Assembly: GCA_013407085.1 (NCBI GenBank)
Contig: JACCGJ010014860.1
Span: 56,839-120,838 of the forward strand
Direction of reading: 5' to 3'
Source: Atriophallophorus winterbourni
Taxonomy: Eukaryota > Platyhelminthes > Trematoda > Plagiorchiida > Microphallidae
DNA: 64,000 nucleotides
This document shows, piece by piece, positions 1 through 10,680 of this stretch (within the stretch, counting starts at the first letter, position 1; the number at the start of each line of letters is the position of its first letter). Below the pieces are notes generated by a model. The model had not been told where the DNA came from, did not search any database, and was given only the letters and a program-made list of their open reading frames with translations. The position numbers were made by a program, and so were the translations under genes.

Positions 1-913
1 TGTGAACCACATTGGCTTGTTGCGCCGCTTGACAGGAACCAAAGGAGCAAACTTATCTTGCAAGCTTGAGAGACAGCAATGCAGAAGCTGCCCATTAGCA
101 GCCACATCGTCACCTGTGTATTGCGACAAGATCGTTTTAGCTTCTTCTGTTACAAGATCCCAAACTACACAGTTGAAATCGCGCCTCCGTTTAGGAGGAG
201 GTTTGTTATACCTGAGTATTAGCTGAAAGCTTATCATAATATGATCACTCTTCCCTAGCGGAGGGAGGTATTCTACCTGTCGTACCATTTCACCACTCGA
301 AGAGACTACAAGATCCAGTAACGAAGGTAAGCAACCCTGTCGAAACCTTGTTGGCTCAATGACATGCTGGCTCATAGCATGCGTGTGAATCCATTCGGTA
401 AAGTCTTCAGACAATTTATCGGTGGAACACTGAGTCGACCATGATATGTGCGGTAAATTGAAATCACCCACTATAAGAACCTGGGACCTCGCGGAGCGCA
501 ATAAACTGAGATTTTCGAGCAGATTATGCAAATCCTGCAATTTAGCTTGGGGACTCATAAACGCACGCTATTACCATTGATTGCTTATATGAGTGGATGA
601 CGCAGGAGCATAGTTCAACGTTGTGTGTGCTAAGCCGAACGCTCGATTCTGTAGTTCGAAAACCAAGCCCAAGAAAAATGGCAACCCCGCCACCATTTAT
701 TTCACTAGGTCTATCGCATCTGACTACAGAATAACTGTTACTTATCATCTCGGAAATAGAATCAGTTTCTGTTAGCCAGGTTTCCGTCAGTGCTATTGCA
801 TGCGGCCGGAGCTCATGTGCCAGGATAGAAAGTTCGGACCACTTATTTCGGATACTACATGAATTTCCGTATAGCACTGTGGCGACGGGACCCAGCAAAA
901 CATTTTGACTCAT
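1..913 (-). pseudogene. LINE ORF2, apurinic-type endonuclease domain (copy 1)
   Basis: The minus-strand translation has the usual endonuclease landmarks in order: an Asn in NSCSIRNKW, the catalytic Glu in LTETWL, VGDFNLPHISW, and the final GKSDHI motif with Asp-His. These domains nick target DNA to prime reverse transcription. One frameshift near position 555 separates the first 123 codons from the rest, so this copy is not functional as it stands. The RT would lie beyond the left edge. The first ATG overlaps the ORF1 stop by a few bases, an ORF1/ORF2 arrangement seen in LINEs. Confidence 0.8.
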
Positions 914-1209
914 TCCTGCTTGTTCATCGGGCGTAGTACCCGAGGAGACAGCTCTTTTTTTGGCGTGCTATTCAGGATGGATGAATAAACCTCCACCTCT
1001 TGAAGTACCGTTGTATTCTGAAGGTTACTAACCATCAGCTGCGGAATTGCGGGGTAAGTACTATGAACGACGTTCAGATCCAAAGAACCCTCCGTAGTTT
1101 CTGCATCTGATACTGCCATATCTTTTTCCGAAAGACATTGCATGCTGCCATGCGGCATTTCATGCCAAAGATCACTATTCTTTGGGGATCCTTTGTTGTC
1201 GTCGGGCAC
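910..1209 (-). pseudogene. LINE ORF1 C-terminal fragment (copy 1)
   Basis: About 99 codons ending in the motif STPKKELSPRVLRP, which recurs as STPKNVHLHRVLRP at the end of ORF1 in copy 2 (about 4260-4330). The stretch is rich in Ser, Thr and acidic residues and has no recognised domain. It lies immediately upstream of the endonuclease ORF and is the tail of the nucleic-acid-binding ORF1 protein. The N-terminal half is missing because of a deletion. Confidence 0.6.
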
Positions 1210-1551
1210 AACAACGTGTTTACCTTTGGTGATTCTGTCCAGGCTATTATAACCTGCTAAGAATTTATTACGATCGTTCTGTGAGATAAATTCAACTAAG
1301 AGAGGCCTTGGACTTATGCCTGTCGCACCTTTGGTGCGTTAAGTTGCACAGGACAGTAAGTGGCGAACGAGCCAATCGAGCGTCCAGAATTTCTTTCGGT
1401 GGAAAGCTGCAGAGAAGCAACCACCACTGCCAAAGCGTTTATCCTTATTGTGTTATGGATATCCTCGACGATCGCGATGCCAAGGAATTATCCGGGTTGT
1501 ATTTAGGAAGCACCACGTAATGAATGATGCTGGAAAGATAACAATACATTT

Positions 1552-1572
1552 CTCCTCACCAGTACGGTGGGA
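1552..1572 (-). other. Conserved LINE 5'-end hairpin (copy 1)
   Basis: The inverted pair CTCCTCACC / GGTGGGAG closes a short loop. The same stem, with different loop sequence, is found at 5239-5260, 6118-6139, 7730-7751, 8936-8956 and 12948-12974, always near the start of ORF1 of a minus-strand CR1-like copy. Confidence 0.55.
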
Positions 1573-1738
1573 GGTCATCTAAAGAAGAGTTGTGTATTAA
1601 ACAAACAGAACTTTAGCATTTACTCACTTACCGAACAACGATAAAAATGGTGCAAATGTACATCCTATAATCTGATTGTACAAAGCTTTTGGAAATTATT
1701 GATCATGTTTAACATGCCTTGGACTTCCAAGAATAAAA

Positions 1739-1762
1739 TTTATTTATTTATTTATTTATTTA
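1739..1762 (+). repeat. (TTTA)n 3' tail microsatellite of LINE copy 2
   Basis: Six consecutive TTTA units (TAAA on the element strand) directly follow the copy 2 3' UTR. CR1-group LINEs typically end in a short microsatellite instead of poly(A). Confidence 0.8.
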
Positions 1763-1776
1763 ATCTTGCATAAAAA

Positions 1777-3535
1777 TTAGGGGGAGAATTCACTAAAAAG
1801 CTTACCCCAGATGCGGTCCAAACCCCGCTTAAAACTTGCGACAGAACTGCAGGATATAAGTTCTTGTGGATGCCGGTTCCTGAAATTTACAACCCTGAGG
1901 CTGAAAAAGTTTTTCCTGGAGTCTAGTCTACATCGCTCCTTAGCAAGTTTGAGTGAATGGCCCCGGTTGCCCAGCTCAGGACTTAAGGCAAAGAAGTCGG
2001 TCATGATAACGCCACTTAAACCCTTTAAGATCTTAAAGGTTTCAATTAAGTCACCTCTCAAACGACGGCGCGTAAGAGAAAAAAGATCTAGGGACTTCAG
2101 GCGTGCAGCGAGATGTTTCCCTCGCTGACCCTCAATCATGCGAGTTGCGAGAGGCTGTACGCTTTCGAGTTGAACGATATCCTTCTTGAAGTAAGGGCAC
2201 CACGCCTGGATACAATATTCTAAATGCGGCCGAACAAATGCTTTTTAAAGGGGCAAGAATACATCGGGTGTTCTGCTGGATAACACGGATCTCAGCCGAA
2301 AGAGAACTTCTCGAGCACGTTGAGCTGCAGCGGCGCATTGGTCCTCTCATTTGAAGTCCGTCCTGACTAGTACTCCTAAATCATTAACACGCTGTGTGGC
2401 ACTTACAGTGAGAGAATTGCCCGACAAATGAACTGAAATCTTATCAACCAGTGCTGACAAGAGGTGGCTTTTATTAAGGTTAAGTGGGAGGTCACACTTG
2501 TGTGACCAGTTTATGACCTGTTCAAGGTCGCGCATCAAGGTATCTTCGTCCGTTGATCCGATGAATTTCACATCATCCGCAAAAATGAAGCATGGGCACT
2601 TCAATGCAGAGGAAAAGTCATCGATGAAAATCAGGAATAGAAGAGGACCAAGTAGCGAACCTTGGGGTACACCACTGATCACGTCGGTTTCATTTGACAG
2701 CGTAGATCCTACCCTAACTCGGAATGTCCTACCTGTTAGGAAGGCCTTTAACCAAGCAAGTAGACTACTTTGAATGCCTTTTGCTGCTAGCTTAATCTCT
2801 AGAAGGCGGTGGTTAACGGAATCAAAAGCCTTGTGAAGTCTAGGTAGAGGGCTTAGACGAGCTTCCCTTTATCCATCCTTATAGTGGCAGTATTGAGAAA
2901 ACTAAGAAGGTTTGTCAGGCAGGATCTACCCTTAGGAAATCCATGCTGAGTTACACTCAGTAGAGAATGCCGACAAAAATGCTGACAGATTTTGTCACGC
3001 AGCAGTTTTTCCATTACTTTCGAGACGATGCTAGTCAGTTACCAACAGCTAAGCTGCAATCACCCTTGTGTATTGGCACGATTATCGCTTCTTTCCACTC
3101 ACTGTGAACCACTTTCATGTTCAAGCATGAATTGTAGAGCTTGCGTAAGGGTTCTATAAGCACTGGGGCAAGATTCTTTATCATAATCGAGTGGATACCG
3201 TCTGGTCCCTCAGCTTTGTTGACGCGAACATGGATAAGTGCTATATACACCTCGGATTCCATGAAGGACAACTCATCTAGTGCAGGAGCGTCAGTTAGTA
3301 GATTAAACGAGCTAGACGGAGCAATTAACGAATTATCACGTCTTTGAACGCCACTGAAGAACCTAGAGAAGGCACTCGTCTTAGACAGGTCGGTATCGGC
3401 TAATTTTCTGCCCTCTAGATTTAAATATTCAATGTTTTCCCTGGTTTTTCCTTTCGATTTAGCGTAGTCATAAAATCTTTCGGAATTGGATTTAGCATCC
3501 CTAGCTAAGGATAACTCAAACTCCTGTTTGAGCAA
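1777..3535 (-). pseudogene. LINE reverse transcriptase, broken (copy 2)
   Basis: The RT landmarks are spread over three open stretches. Residues before the fingers end in NKAEGPDGIHS (3035-3535). The VPQGSLLGPLLFLIFIDD and FADDVKF motifs lie in 2347-2682. The C-terminal region with SVQPLATRMIEGQRGK lies in 1777-2139. Between 2690 and 3035 and around 2140-2350 the frame is lost through indels and stops, and the motif with the first catalytic Asp cannot be read cleanly. The C-terminus ends in SEFSP, as in the related copies. Confidence 0.85.
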
Positions 3536-3896
3536 ACGCTGTATTTTAACACAAGAGTTCCGAGCGGTTTTGTATCGGACCCAAGAACCAGAAGTAAGAG
3601 ATAGCTTATATTGTCGCCATAAACGATCTCGTTTACGGGTAGACCGACGAACTCAAGGAGTCCACCAAGACGGCCTATGCCGCTTTTTCACGACTTGCAG
3701 CGGAGCGTGCTTGTCTTGTAACTCATCAAGATACTTACATATTCCATCCCAGTTTTCACTTACATGAAAATCGTTAGAGAACTGAAATAAAGATTTTGAA
3801 GTCTCTAGAAGAAAATCCCAGTCTATAAGCCTAAAATTTCGTCTAGGGCGAGCAGTAGGTTCGTGAAACCGCAGAGACCCCTTTCTAAGCTTATCA

Positions 3897-4238
3897 TTAC
3901 TTGATCGCTTTTGCCGAGCGGTGGTAGGTATTTGAAGAATCTAACGGCTTCGGGCTGGGACGACAATACCAGGTCGGGAGTGGATGGAGTACACCCATTA
4001 GGAAACCTCGTAGGATTACTACATGCTGATGCAGCGCATGATCATGGAGCCATTCGAGAAACATTCCGGATTGCTTGGTGACTAAACCTACAGAAACGGC
4101 CCAATTTATGTCCGGGAGGTTGAAATCACCTAAGATGAGTACGCTGGGAGCTGATTGAAACAACCTGTCGAGCGTCTCAATCAGCTGTGTAATCTCCTGC
4201 TGGACTGCACTAGGTGTGACGTAGACACAAGCAAGCAC
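3897..4238 (-). pseudogene. LINE endonuclease C-terminal half (copy 2)
   Basis: The stretch contains LACVYVTPS and LILGDFNLPDINW, which correspond to the middle of the endonuclease in copy 1. The N-terminal part with the Asn and Glu active-site motifs is absent, and the sequence jumps from ORF1 into the middle of the domain. A frameshift after WLHDHALHQHV garbles the downstream portion. Confidence 0.75.
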
Positions 4239-4239
4239 T

Positions 4240-5321
4240 GGGGCGCTGGTTTTGCGTGCTTCTGAAACTAACCCTGATTGGCCCTCGGTCGAAGCACCCG
4301 ATGGAGGTGCACGTTTTTTGGCGTGCTACTTAAAGCAGGAGTATCTGGTTCAACAACCTCTTGCATGGATGTTACGGACCGTTGACTGAAGATTGAGGCC
4401 GCCTCTATCGAAGAGCAACAACTAGAGAAATTTGCTTGGCTCCCATCTTCATTTTCGATAAGCGCGTCAACGTCGTCTAATCCGGACAGCCAGACTCGTA
4501 GCGATGAGCTTTTCGGTTAGATCCTAACGGATTCACTAGCGCTACGGTTTGCATCAGGCTTACGGATAGCAGATGTCCTTAAAGCGAGGTTTCTCCTATG
4601 TGGAGCAGAAGGGTTTTGTCTAATATGAGATGGAGGGTTGTCTGGCTTAACCTGAAGCTTGTCTAGAGTTGTTGTGGCGATGTATTCTGCCCTAGACAAT
4701 AACGCATCCCGATCCGCCTGGTATTTGAATTCTACCACTATTGGCCTGGGGCGGTTATCCATCTTCCATCTCCCTACACGGTGAACTCGCACCGTGGGAG
4801 TAGAAGGCTTCAGACCTACCATCCGGATAAGATCGCTAATACATAGCTCTTCGACTTTTTGATTCCCTAATAAAAGGCTCCGCTCGAATGAAAACTAGAA
4901 CATTTCGGGTTCTAGTTTTTGAAGAATAATAAGAAGTGCCGTTAAGTGACTCAACTTGCTTACGCAAACCGTTTAATTCTTGGATAATTTTATCCAGCTC
5001 GGGTGAGCCAGTTCAGTTTGCAGTTCAGTTTGCACAGGACAGTATGTGGCTAACAAGCCAATCGAGCGTCCAGAATTTCTTTCGGTGGAAAGCTGCAGAG
5101 AAGCACCCACCACTGCCAAAACGTTTATTCTTTCTGTCTATTTGAAATCTTCGCCGATCGCGAAGCCAAGAGATTATCCTAGTTGAACTTAAGAAGCACT
5201 GCGGTATAGCCGATGCTGGAAAAAGAAAAAGCAGTTTCTCTTCACCAGCACGGTAAGAGGTCAGCTGAAGTAGCATTGTGTATAATGAAAAAATAAAAAC
5301 GCAGAGAACTCTAGCCCTCAC
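4240..5321 (-). pseudogene. LINE ORF1, decayed (copy 2)
   Basis: The core (4517-4822) carries RVHRVGRWKMDNRPRPIVV, a stretch repeated nearly unchanged in copy 4 at 6998-7459 and recognisable in copy 6. It resembles the RNA-binding part of CR1-like ORF1 proteins. The upstream portion to 5321 is homologous to the N-terminus in copy 6 but is shifted in frame and has a TAA in the middle. ORF1 proteins bind LINE RNA and help to form the ribonucleoprotein particle. Confidence 0.7.
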
Positions 5322-5369
5322 TTTATTTACGGGATAACGCTAAAAGATGAAAACCTAAGCTTGTATAGA

Positions 5370-5997
5370 ATCCCAACCATCGTAAGCGAGCAAGCATCAG
5401 CATTTCTCTCAGTCCGTGGCCACCTGTTCCTAACATCCGCTTGCAGACATCTATATTTGTAACACGATGCTGCCACCGAATGCGAGCGATTCTACGCAGG
5501 CAACGGGTATCAAAAACAGAAAGCCGACCGACATCTTCCGCTCGGATAGACCAGGTTTCGCAGCCATAAAGGAGTGTAGCACGCACCACTGCGTTGTACA
5601 CTCGGCCTTTAGTATGGAGTGAAACATCGCGTCGACGCCACAGGTGGCGAAGGTTAGCAAACGCTGCACCCGCTTTGCGAACACGATGTGAGATCTCGTC
5701 CTCGACACAACCTCCAGCGGAGATACAACTGCCAAGGTAAACAAAGCTGTCGACCAATTCAAGATTGACATCGCACACAGTTAGGTTTGGAAGAGAGCCG
5801 CTGCAATCCTGGGTAAGTGTTTTACACTTGTTAGGCGCAAAGCACATGCCATACCTTGAAGCTTCAAGTGCTAAGCGGTCCAGGGCTTGTTGCATTATAT
5901 GAGGGTCATCTCCCAGAAGTGCGATGTCATCGGCATGAGATTTGGACCGGTTGTACGATCCAGGAAAGTCGAAGAATTGTCTTATAAGGGAAACCAA
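5370..5997 (-). pseudogene. RTE/SR2-like reverse transcriptase C-terminal fragment
   Basis: The fragment reads HADDIALLGDDPHIMQQALD at its start, the third RT motif with the usual aromatic residue changed to His, then VDSFVYLGSCISAGG, LLYGCETWSI and LARLRWLG. This is a different LINE lineage from the surrounding CR1-like copies, and it recalls RTE/SR2-type elements of trematodes. It is truncated at both ends: the fingers and palm are missing upstream, and downstream it stops at 5369 where copy 2 begins. The clade name is from memory of family features and is less certain than the RT call. Confidence 0.75.
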
Positions 5998-6129
5998 AAC
6001 TGTTTGCCCGTATGGATTTCAGTTCATGTAGAAGAATCAGTCTTACGCGGAAGAAGCAAGGACCAGTATCGGAGTTGGTTTTGGAGTCGGAGGTACTGGA
6101 ACACAATTAAAACTATTCTCTTCACCATC

Positions 6130-6447
6130 ATGGTGAGAGGTTATCATTGTAAAATAGTACATTTATTATAAACGATAAAAAATCACAAAAAACAATATTT
6201 TTTGGCATTTTAGCGTTTTTTTGTTTTTTTTGTTTTTATAATAAATACGTTATGGCAAAGCATGTTTTTATGCATAAATGGGTTTAATGTAAGCAGATTA
6301 CGGTTAAGAATATGGTAATATGGTAAAAATGATCATAAGACGCACGGTTACGATGAAGGTTTGTAACAACATATCTAAGGTCCGGCAACCTGACACTTGA
6401 ATGGCCAGTTATCCAGAGAATACTATAAGACCTCATGATATACTAAT
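6130..6447 (-). repeat. 318-bp tandem unit 1
   Basis: The unit begins with ATGGTGAGAGGTTATCATTG and ends just before the same string recurs at 6448. The two units differ only by scattered substitutions and small indels, so the duplication is recent relative to the surrounding copies. No ORF of note is present; both units carry long T/A runs. Confidence 0.9.
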
Positions 6448-6765
6448 ATGGTGAGAGGTTATCATTGTAAAATAGTACATTCATTATAAACGATAAAAAA
6501 GATCACAAAAAACAATATTTTTGGCATTTTTAGCGTTTTTTTCTTTTTTGTTTTTATAATTAATATGTTATGGCAAAGCATGTTTTTATGCATAAATGGG
6601 TTTAATGTAAGCAGATTACGGTTGAGGATATGGTAATATGGTAAAAATGATCATAAAACGCACGGTTACGATGAAGGTTTGTAGCAACATATCTAAGGCC
6701 TGGCAACCTGACACTTGAATGGCCAGTTATCCAGAGAATACCATAAGGTATCATGATATACTAAT
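6448..6765 (-). repeat. 318-bp tandem unit 2
   Basis: Second copy of the unit at 6130-6447, same orientation. Beyond 6765 the similarity stops, and 6766-6887 is unique sequence with nothing recognised. Confidence 0.9.
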
Positions 6766-6887
6766 GTGTGGAGAAAGATGTGGAATTAGAAACCTGGGAT
6801 CCCATGAGAGTATAGAATATCTAGAGAAGAGTTTATCTTAAGGATTTGGGATAGTGAGTGAACAGTAAGGGTTTCTACAAGAGTTTT

Positions 6888-7861
6888 ATCGAAGAGCAAC
6901 AACTAGAGAAATTTGCTTGGCTCCCATCATCATTTTCGATAAGCACGTCAACGTCGTCTAATCCGGACAGCCAGACTCGTAGCGATGAGCTTTTCGGTTA
7001 GATCCTAACGGATTCACTAGCGCTACGGTTAGCATCAGGCTTACGGATAGCAGATGTCCTTAAAGCGAGGTTTCTCCTATGTGGAGCAGAAGGGTTTTGT
7101 CTAATATGAGATGGAGGGTTGTCTGGCTTAACCTGAAGCTTGTCTAGAGTTGTTGTGGCGATGTATTCTGCCCTAGACAATAACGCATCCCGATCCGCCT
7201 GGTATTTGAATTCTACCACTATTGGTCTGGGGCGGTTATCCATCTCCCATCTCCCTACACGGTGAACTCGCACCGTGGGAGAAGAAGGCTTCAGACTCAC
7301 CATCCGGATAAGATCGCTAATACATCTGCGATCAATATCTCTTCGACTTTTTGGTTCCCTAATAAAAGGCTCCGCTCGATTAAAAACTAGAACATTCCGG
7401 GTTCTAGTTTTTGAAGAATAATAAGAAGTGCCGTTAAGTGACTCAACTTGCTTACGCAAACCGTTTAATTCCGTGATAATTTTATCCAGCTCGAGTGAGC
7501 CAGTTCAGTTTGCAGTTCAGTTTTTACAGGACAGTATGTGGCTAACAAGCCAAAGAGCGTCCAGAATTTCTTTCGGTGGAAAGCTGCAGAGAAGCACCCA
7601 CCACTGCCAAAACGTTTATTTTTTCTGTATATTTTGAAATCTTCGCCGATCGCGAAGCCAAGAGATTATCTGGGTTGAACTTAGGGAGCACCGCGTTATA
7701 GCCGATGCTGGAAAAAGAAAAAGCAGTTGCTCTTCACCAGCACGGTGAGAGGTCAGCTGAAGTAGGATTGTTTATAATGAAAAAATAAAAACGCAGAGAA
7801 CTCTAGCCCTCACTTTATTTACCGGATAACGCTAAAAGATGAAAAACCTAAGCTTGTATAG
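6888..7861 (-). mobile_element. CR1-like LINE copy 4, 5' portion only
   Basis: The start at 7861 is identical to the start of copy 2 at 5369, and the two remain very similar through the 5' UTR, hairpin and ORF1. Similarity ends at about 6888, matching copy 2 near 4398. A copy that keeps the 5' end and loses the 3' end is not what incomplete reverse transcription produces, so a deletion or recombination is likely. Confidence 0.8.
6998..7459 (-). pseudogene. LINE ORF1, 153-codon open part (copy 4)
   Basis: The best preserved ORF1 of its subfamily in the window. It begins MRKQVESLNGTSYYSSKTRT, then has FIREPKSRRDIDRRCISDL, then the RVHRVGRWEMDNRPRPIVV motif and a basic, Ser-rich tail ending ESVRI. 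The same protein in copy 2 has lost part of the central segment. Expected role: RNA binding and chaperoning in the LINE particle. The frame upstream of 7459 is degraded. Confidence 0.7.
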
Positions 7862-9050
7862 CAGTTAAGGAGAGTATTCAGGAAACAACTTACCCCAGTT
7901 GCGGTCCAACCCCTGCTTAAAACTAGACACGGTACTGCAGGATATAAGTTTTTCTGGAAGAATGTTCCGGAAGTTAACAACCCTAAGGCTGAAAAAGTGT
8001 TTCCTTGAGTCTAGCCGACATCGTTTCTCAGCAATTTTGAGTGAGTGGCCCCGTGTGCCCAGCTCGGAGCTTGAGGTAATGAAGTCGTTCATTTGCACGC
8101 CACTCAAACCCTTCAAGAACTTGAAGGTTTCTATTGAGTCACCTCTTAAACGACGGCGCCTAAGGGATAAAAAATCGAGAGACATTAGGCAAACAGCGTA
8201 CGGTTTCCCTCGCTGACCTTCAATCATGCGAGTTGCGAGGCGCTGTACGCTTTCAAGTCGAAGGATGTCATTTTTGTAGTGAGGACACCACACCTGAACA
8301 CAGTATCCAAGATGCGGCCGAACTAATGCCTTGTACAGTGGCAGGAATACATCGGGTCTTCTGCTCGATAGCACTGATTTCAGCCGAAAAAGTACCCTGC
8401 GTGCACGCTAAGCCGCAGCGACACATTGGTCCTCCCATTTAAAGTCAGCCCTAACCAGTACACCCAAATCCTTGACACACTGTGTGGCGTTAACACTGAG
8501 GGAATTCCCCGCCATCTGGACCGAAATCTTATCAACCAGTGTTGACAAGAGTTGGCTCTTATTTAGGTTCAGTGGGAGATCCCACTGGTATGACCAGTTT
8601 ATGACCCGCTCAAGGTCGTGCATCAAGGTATCTTCATCCGTTGATCCGATGAATTTCACATCATCCGCGAAAATGAAGCATGGGCACTTCAATTCAGAGG
8701 ACAAGTCATCGATGAAAATCAGGAATAGAAGAGGACCAAGTACCGAACCTTGGGGTACACCACTGATCACATCGGTTTGATTTAGTTCAGTATCAGTATC
8801 ACAGGGCGATAGTCGACCAAGTCGAAACGAGTGCCCAGATTCTTTCGGAGGTGTGCTTGAAAACACCCACTACTACCAGGATTGATTCGTATGTAACACA
8901 TGCGTGTGTAACTGTGAATGGAAGATGGGCGATGTCTCATCACCGAAAGGTGAGAGAGTTATGCATGTTGCATGTCCAATCTAATGAAAAGACGATGGAC
9001 AGCGGTTCATATCCACAAATGAGAAAAATGAAAAAGAAATTCTTTTTTGT
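7862..9050 (-). mobile_element. CR1-like LINE copy 5, 5' end joined to 3' end
   Basis: The right part (about 8786-9050) is a 5' end with the hairpin at 8936-8956 and an ORF1 start related to copy 6. The left part (7862-8785) is the RT C-terminus. The middle of the element, ORF1 body, endonuclease and RT palm, is absent. It may be one internally deleted copy or two fragments that abut by chance. The 3' microsatellite is missing at 7862, where copy 4 begins. Confidence 0.6.
7865..8785 (-). pseudogene. LINE reverse transcriptase C-terminal part (copy 5)
   Basis: It contains VISGVPQGSVLGPLLFLIFI, FADDVKFIGSTDEDT and the C-terminal region with RLESVQRLATRMIEGQRGK, ending LFPEYSP. A frameshift near 8405 separates the FADD part (8408-8785) from the C-terminal part (7865-8374). 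It is very close to copy 2 over this range. The upstream fingers are missing, so no active enzyme can be made. Confidence 0.85.
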
Positions 9051-9085
9051 GTTTAAAAATGTTTTTCGAATATTTTCGAATTATC

Positions 9086-10680
9086 TTAAGGGTAATGCTC
9101 CGGGTAGAGCACCTGACACCGTTCGTCCAGCCCATGTTTGAACGCAATTACTGAAGTTGAAATGATTAGTTCTGCGGGAAGTGAGTTCCACGCGTTCACT
9201 ATACGGATGCTAAATAAGTGCGTTCTGGATTTGAGCCTGGTGTGCTGTTTACTTAGCTTAAGACTGTGCCCTCGTGTACAAACCAAAGGAGAGGACCGAA
9301 AGAAGTCATCGAATTCGAGACAACTTGATCCTTTGACAACCTTGAAGGTCTCTATAAGATCCCCCTAAGTTGCCTCCTCCTAAGTGAGAAAAGTTCTAGT
9401 GTTAATAGACGATTTTCATAATTCGTGTATGCTAACCCCTCCTGTACCTTTTCTAGCTGCATGATATCCTTCTGGTAATACGGCTTCCAATCCTGGATAC
9501 AGTATTCTGAATGTGGCCTTACTATTGCCTTGTAGAGGGCCAATAGCACCTCAGCTTTTCTGCAAGCGAGGACTGAACGTAGTCAGAGGAGTTTTCTCCT
9601 GGCCTTTTGAGCTGCAGCAGTACATTGGTCAGCCCACTTAAAGTTTGCGGAGACTACGATTCCCAGGTCCTTAGTAGACTTTACCCTACGGAACTCCGTG
9701 TGAGCTGAGGGCGTAGACACAATCATGTTGCCTGCCAGTGTAGAGAGCAAGTGACTCTTATATAGGTTAAGGGGAAGGTCCTACTCACCCGCCAATGCTG
9801 TTACAGCTTCCACGTCACTTATCAGATCGCAGTTATCCGACCTACCGACAATTTTAACGTCGTCAGCAAACATATAACAGGGTGAGCGCAGTTGGTTGGC
9901 TAGATCATCAATGAAGATGAGGAACAGCAACGGCCCCAAGACTGAGCCCTGGGAAACCCAACTCGTTATATGCGCACTTGCGGAGTAAGTATCATCTACC
10001 CTGACAGTACAGAAACGTTCGCTAAGGAATGCTCGAATCCAGCCCAGAAGGTTCCCTGCTACTTCTACGGCTGAGAGTTTGAGAAGCAAGAGCCTATGGT
10101 TGACTGAATCAAAAGCCTTACTAAAGTCGAGATAGAAGACTTCTACAGCTATACCATCATTCATCCTCTCAGTAACCTCGTTAAGAAAGCTCAACAAATT
10201 TGTCAGACATGACCAACCTTTTAGGAAGCCGTGTTGTGCACCATTCAAAAGAGAGTGTTTGGTTAGATATCCACAAATTTTATCGCGGATCAATCTTTCC
10301 ATAACCTTACATAGTACACTAGTGAGGCTAACCGGGCGGTAATTTTTGACCGCCGAGCAAGCTCCTCCCTCATGGATAGGCACTACAACGGCTGTTCTCC
10401 ATCCCAAAGAAAGGGTACTTTGACTGAGGGATGATGTGAAAAGTTCTGTGATCGGCACGGCTAATATAGGCGCTAGCAGTCTGATCATTCGTGGATGGAT
10501 GCTATCGGGCCCTGCCGACTTGTTGTAAGCTAGGTTGGCCAATAAATTCTCGACATTGTGTATCTCGAATGTAAGGTCAGTGCAGAGGGGGCGATCAGCA
10601 AGTACACATTGAAGTGATGGCGCAGAGGAGTTTGAGTTATAATCTCGGCGTTGTACGCCTTGAAAATGCGAGGAAAACAA
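9086..10680 (-). pseudogene. LINE reverse transcriptase (copy 6)
   Basis: The RT core is open over 9781-10680, with NKSAGPDSIHPRMI, the motif A segment VFYLDFSKAFDSVNH, the motif B-like WVSQGSVLGPLLFLIFIDD (usual VPQG changed to VSQG) and motif C MFADDVKI. A TAG then replaces the Trp expected before DLPLNLYKSHLLST, after which the thumb and C-terminus continue in frame to about 9352 and, after a frameshift, at 9086-9286, ending YPEHYP. The palm catalytic Asp residues are all present, so decay is moderate. Confidence 0.9.

Larger units (their letters stand above)
1..1736 (-). mobile_element. CR1-like LINE copy 1, 5' part, continues past the left edge
   Basis: Read on the minus strand this copy starts near 1736, directly next to the 3' tail of copy 2. 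It runs through an ORF1 N-terminal stretch with a hairpin at 1552-1572, an ORF1 C-terminal fragment, and an endonuclease domain cut by the window edge. ORF1 is internally deleted around 1260-1310. The order ORF1, endonuclease, then RT (outside the window) is that of CR1-group LINEs. The 5' limit is inferred from the end of the neighbour's tail, so it may be off by some tens of bases. Confidence 0.75.
1737..5369 (-). mobile_element. CR1-like LINE copy 2, 5' end to 3' tail
   Basis: This copy runs from a 5' end at 5369 to a TTTA-type microsatellite tail at 1739-1762. The 5' end is the same base at which copy 4 starts (7861), which argues that it is the true element start. The order on the minus strand is 5' UTR, hairpin, ORF1, a shortened endonuclease and RT. 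All ORFs are broken. About 300 bp of the endonuclease N-terminus is missing compared with copy 1. Confidence 0.8.
5998..6765 (-). mobile_element. CR1-like LINE 5' end fragment with duplicated 5' unit (copy 3)
   Basis: On the minus strand this is two 318-bp units, then the hairpin at 6118-6139, then about 120 bp of an ORF1 start region that ends against the RTE-like fragment at 5997. The hairpin stem matches the other copies. Only the 5' end survives. Position and orientation suggest that the 318-bp units are part of the 5' UTR. Confidence 0.6.

Noticed and set aside
1811..2128. Plus-strand ORF opposite the LINE RT C-terminus
   Set aside because: Antisense shadow of the RT; it recurs at 7899-8216 for the same reason.
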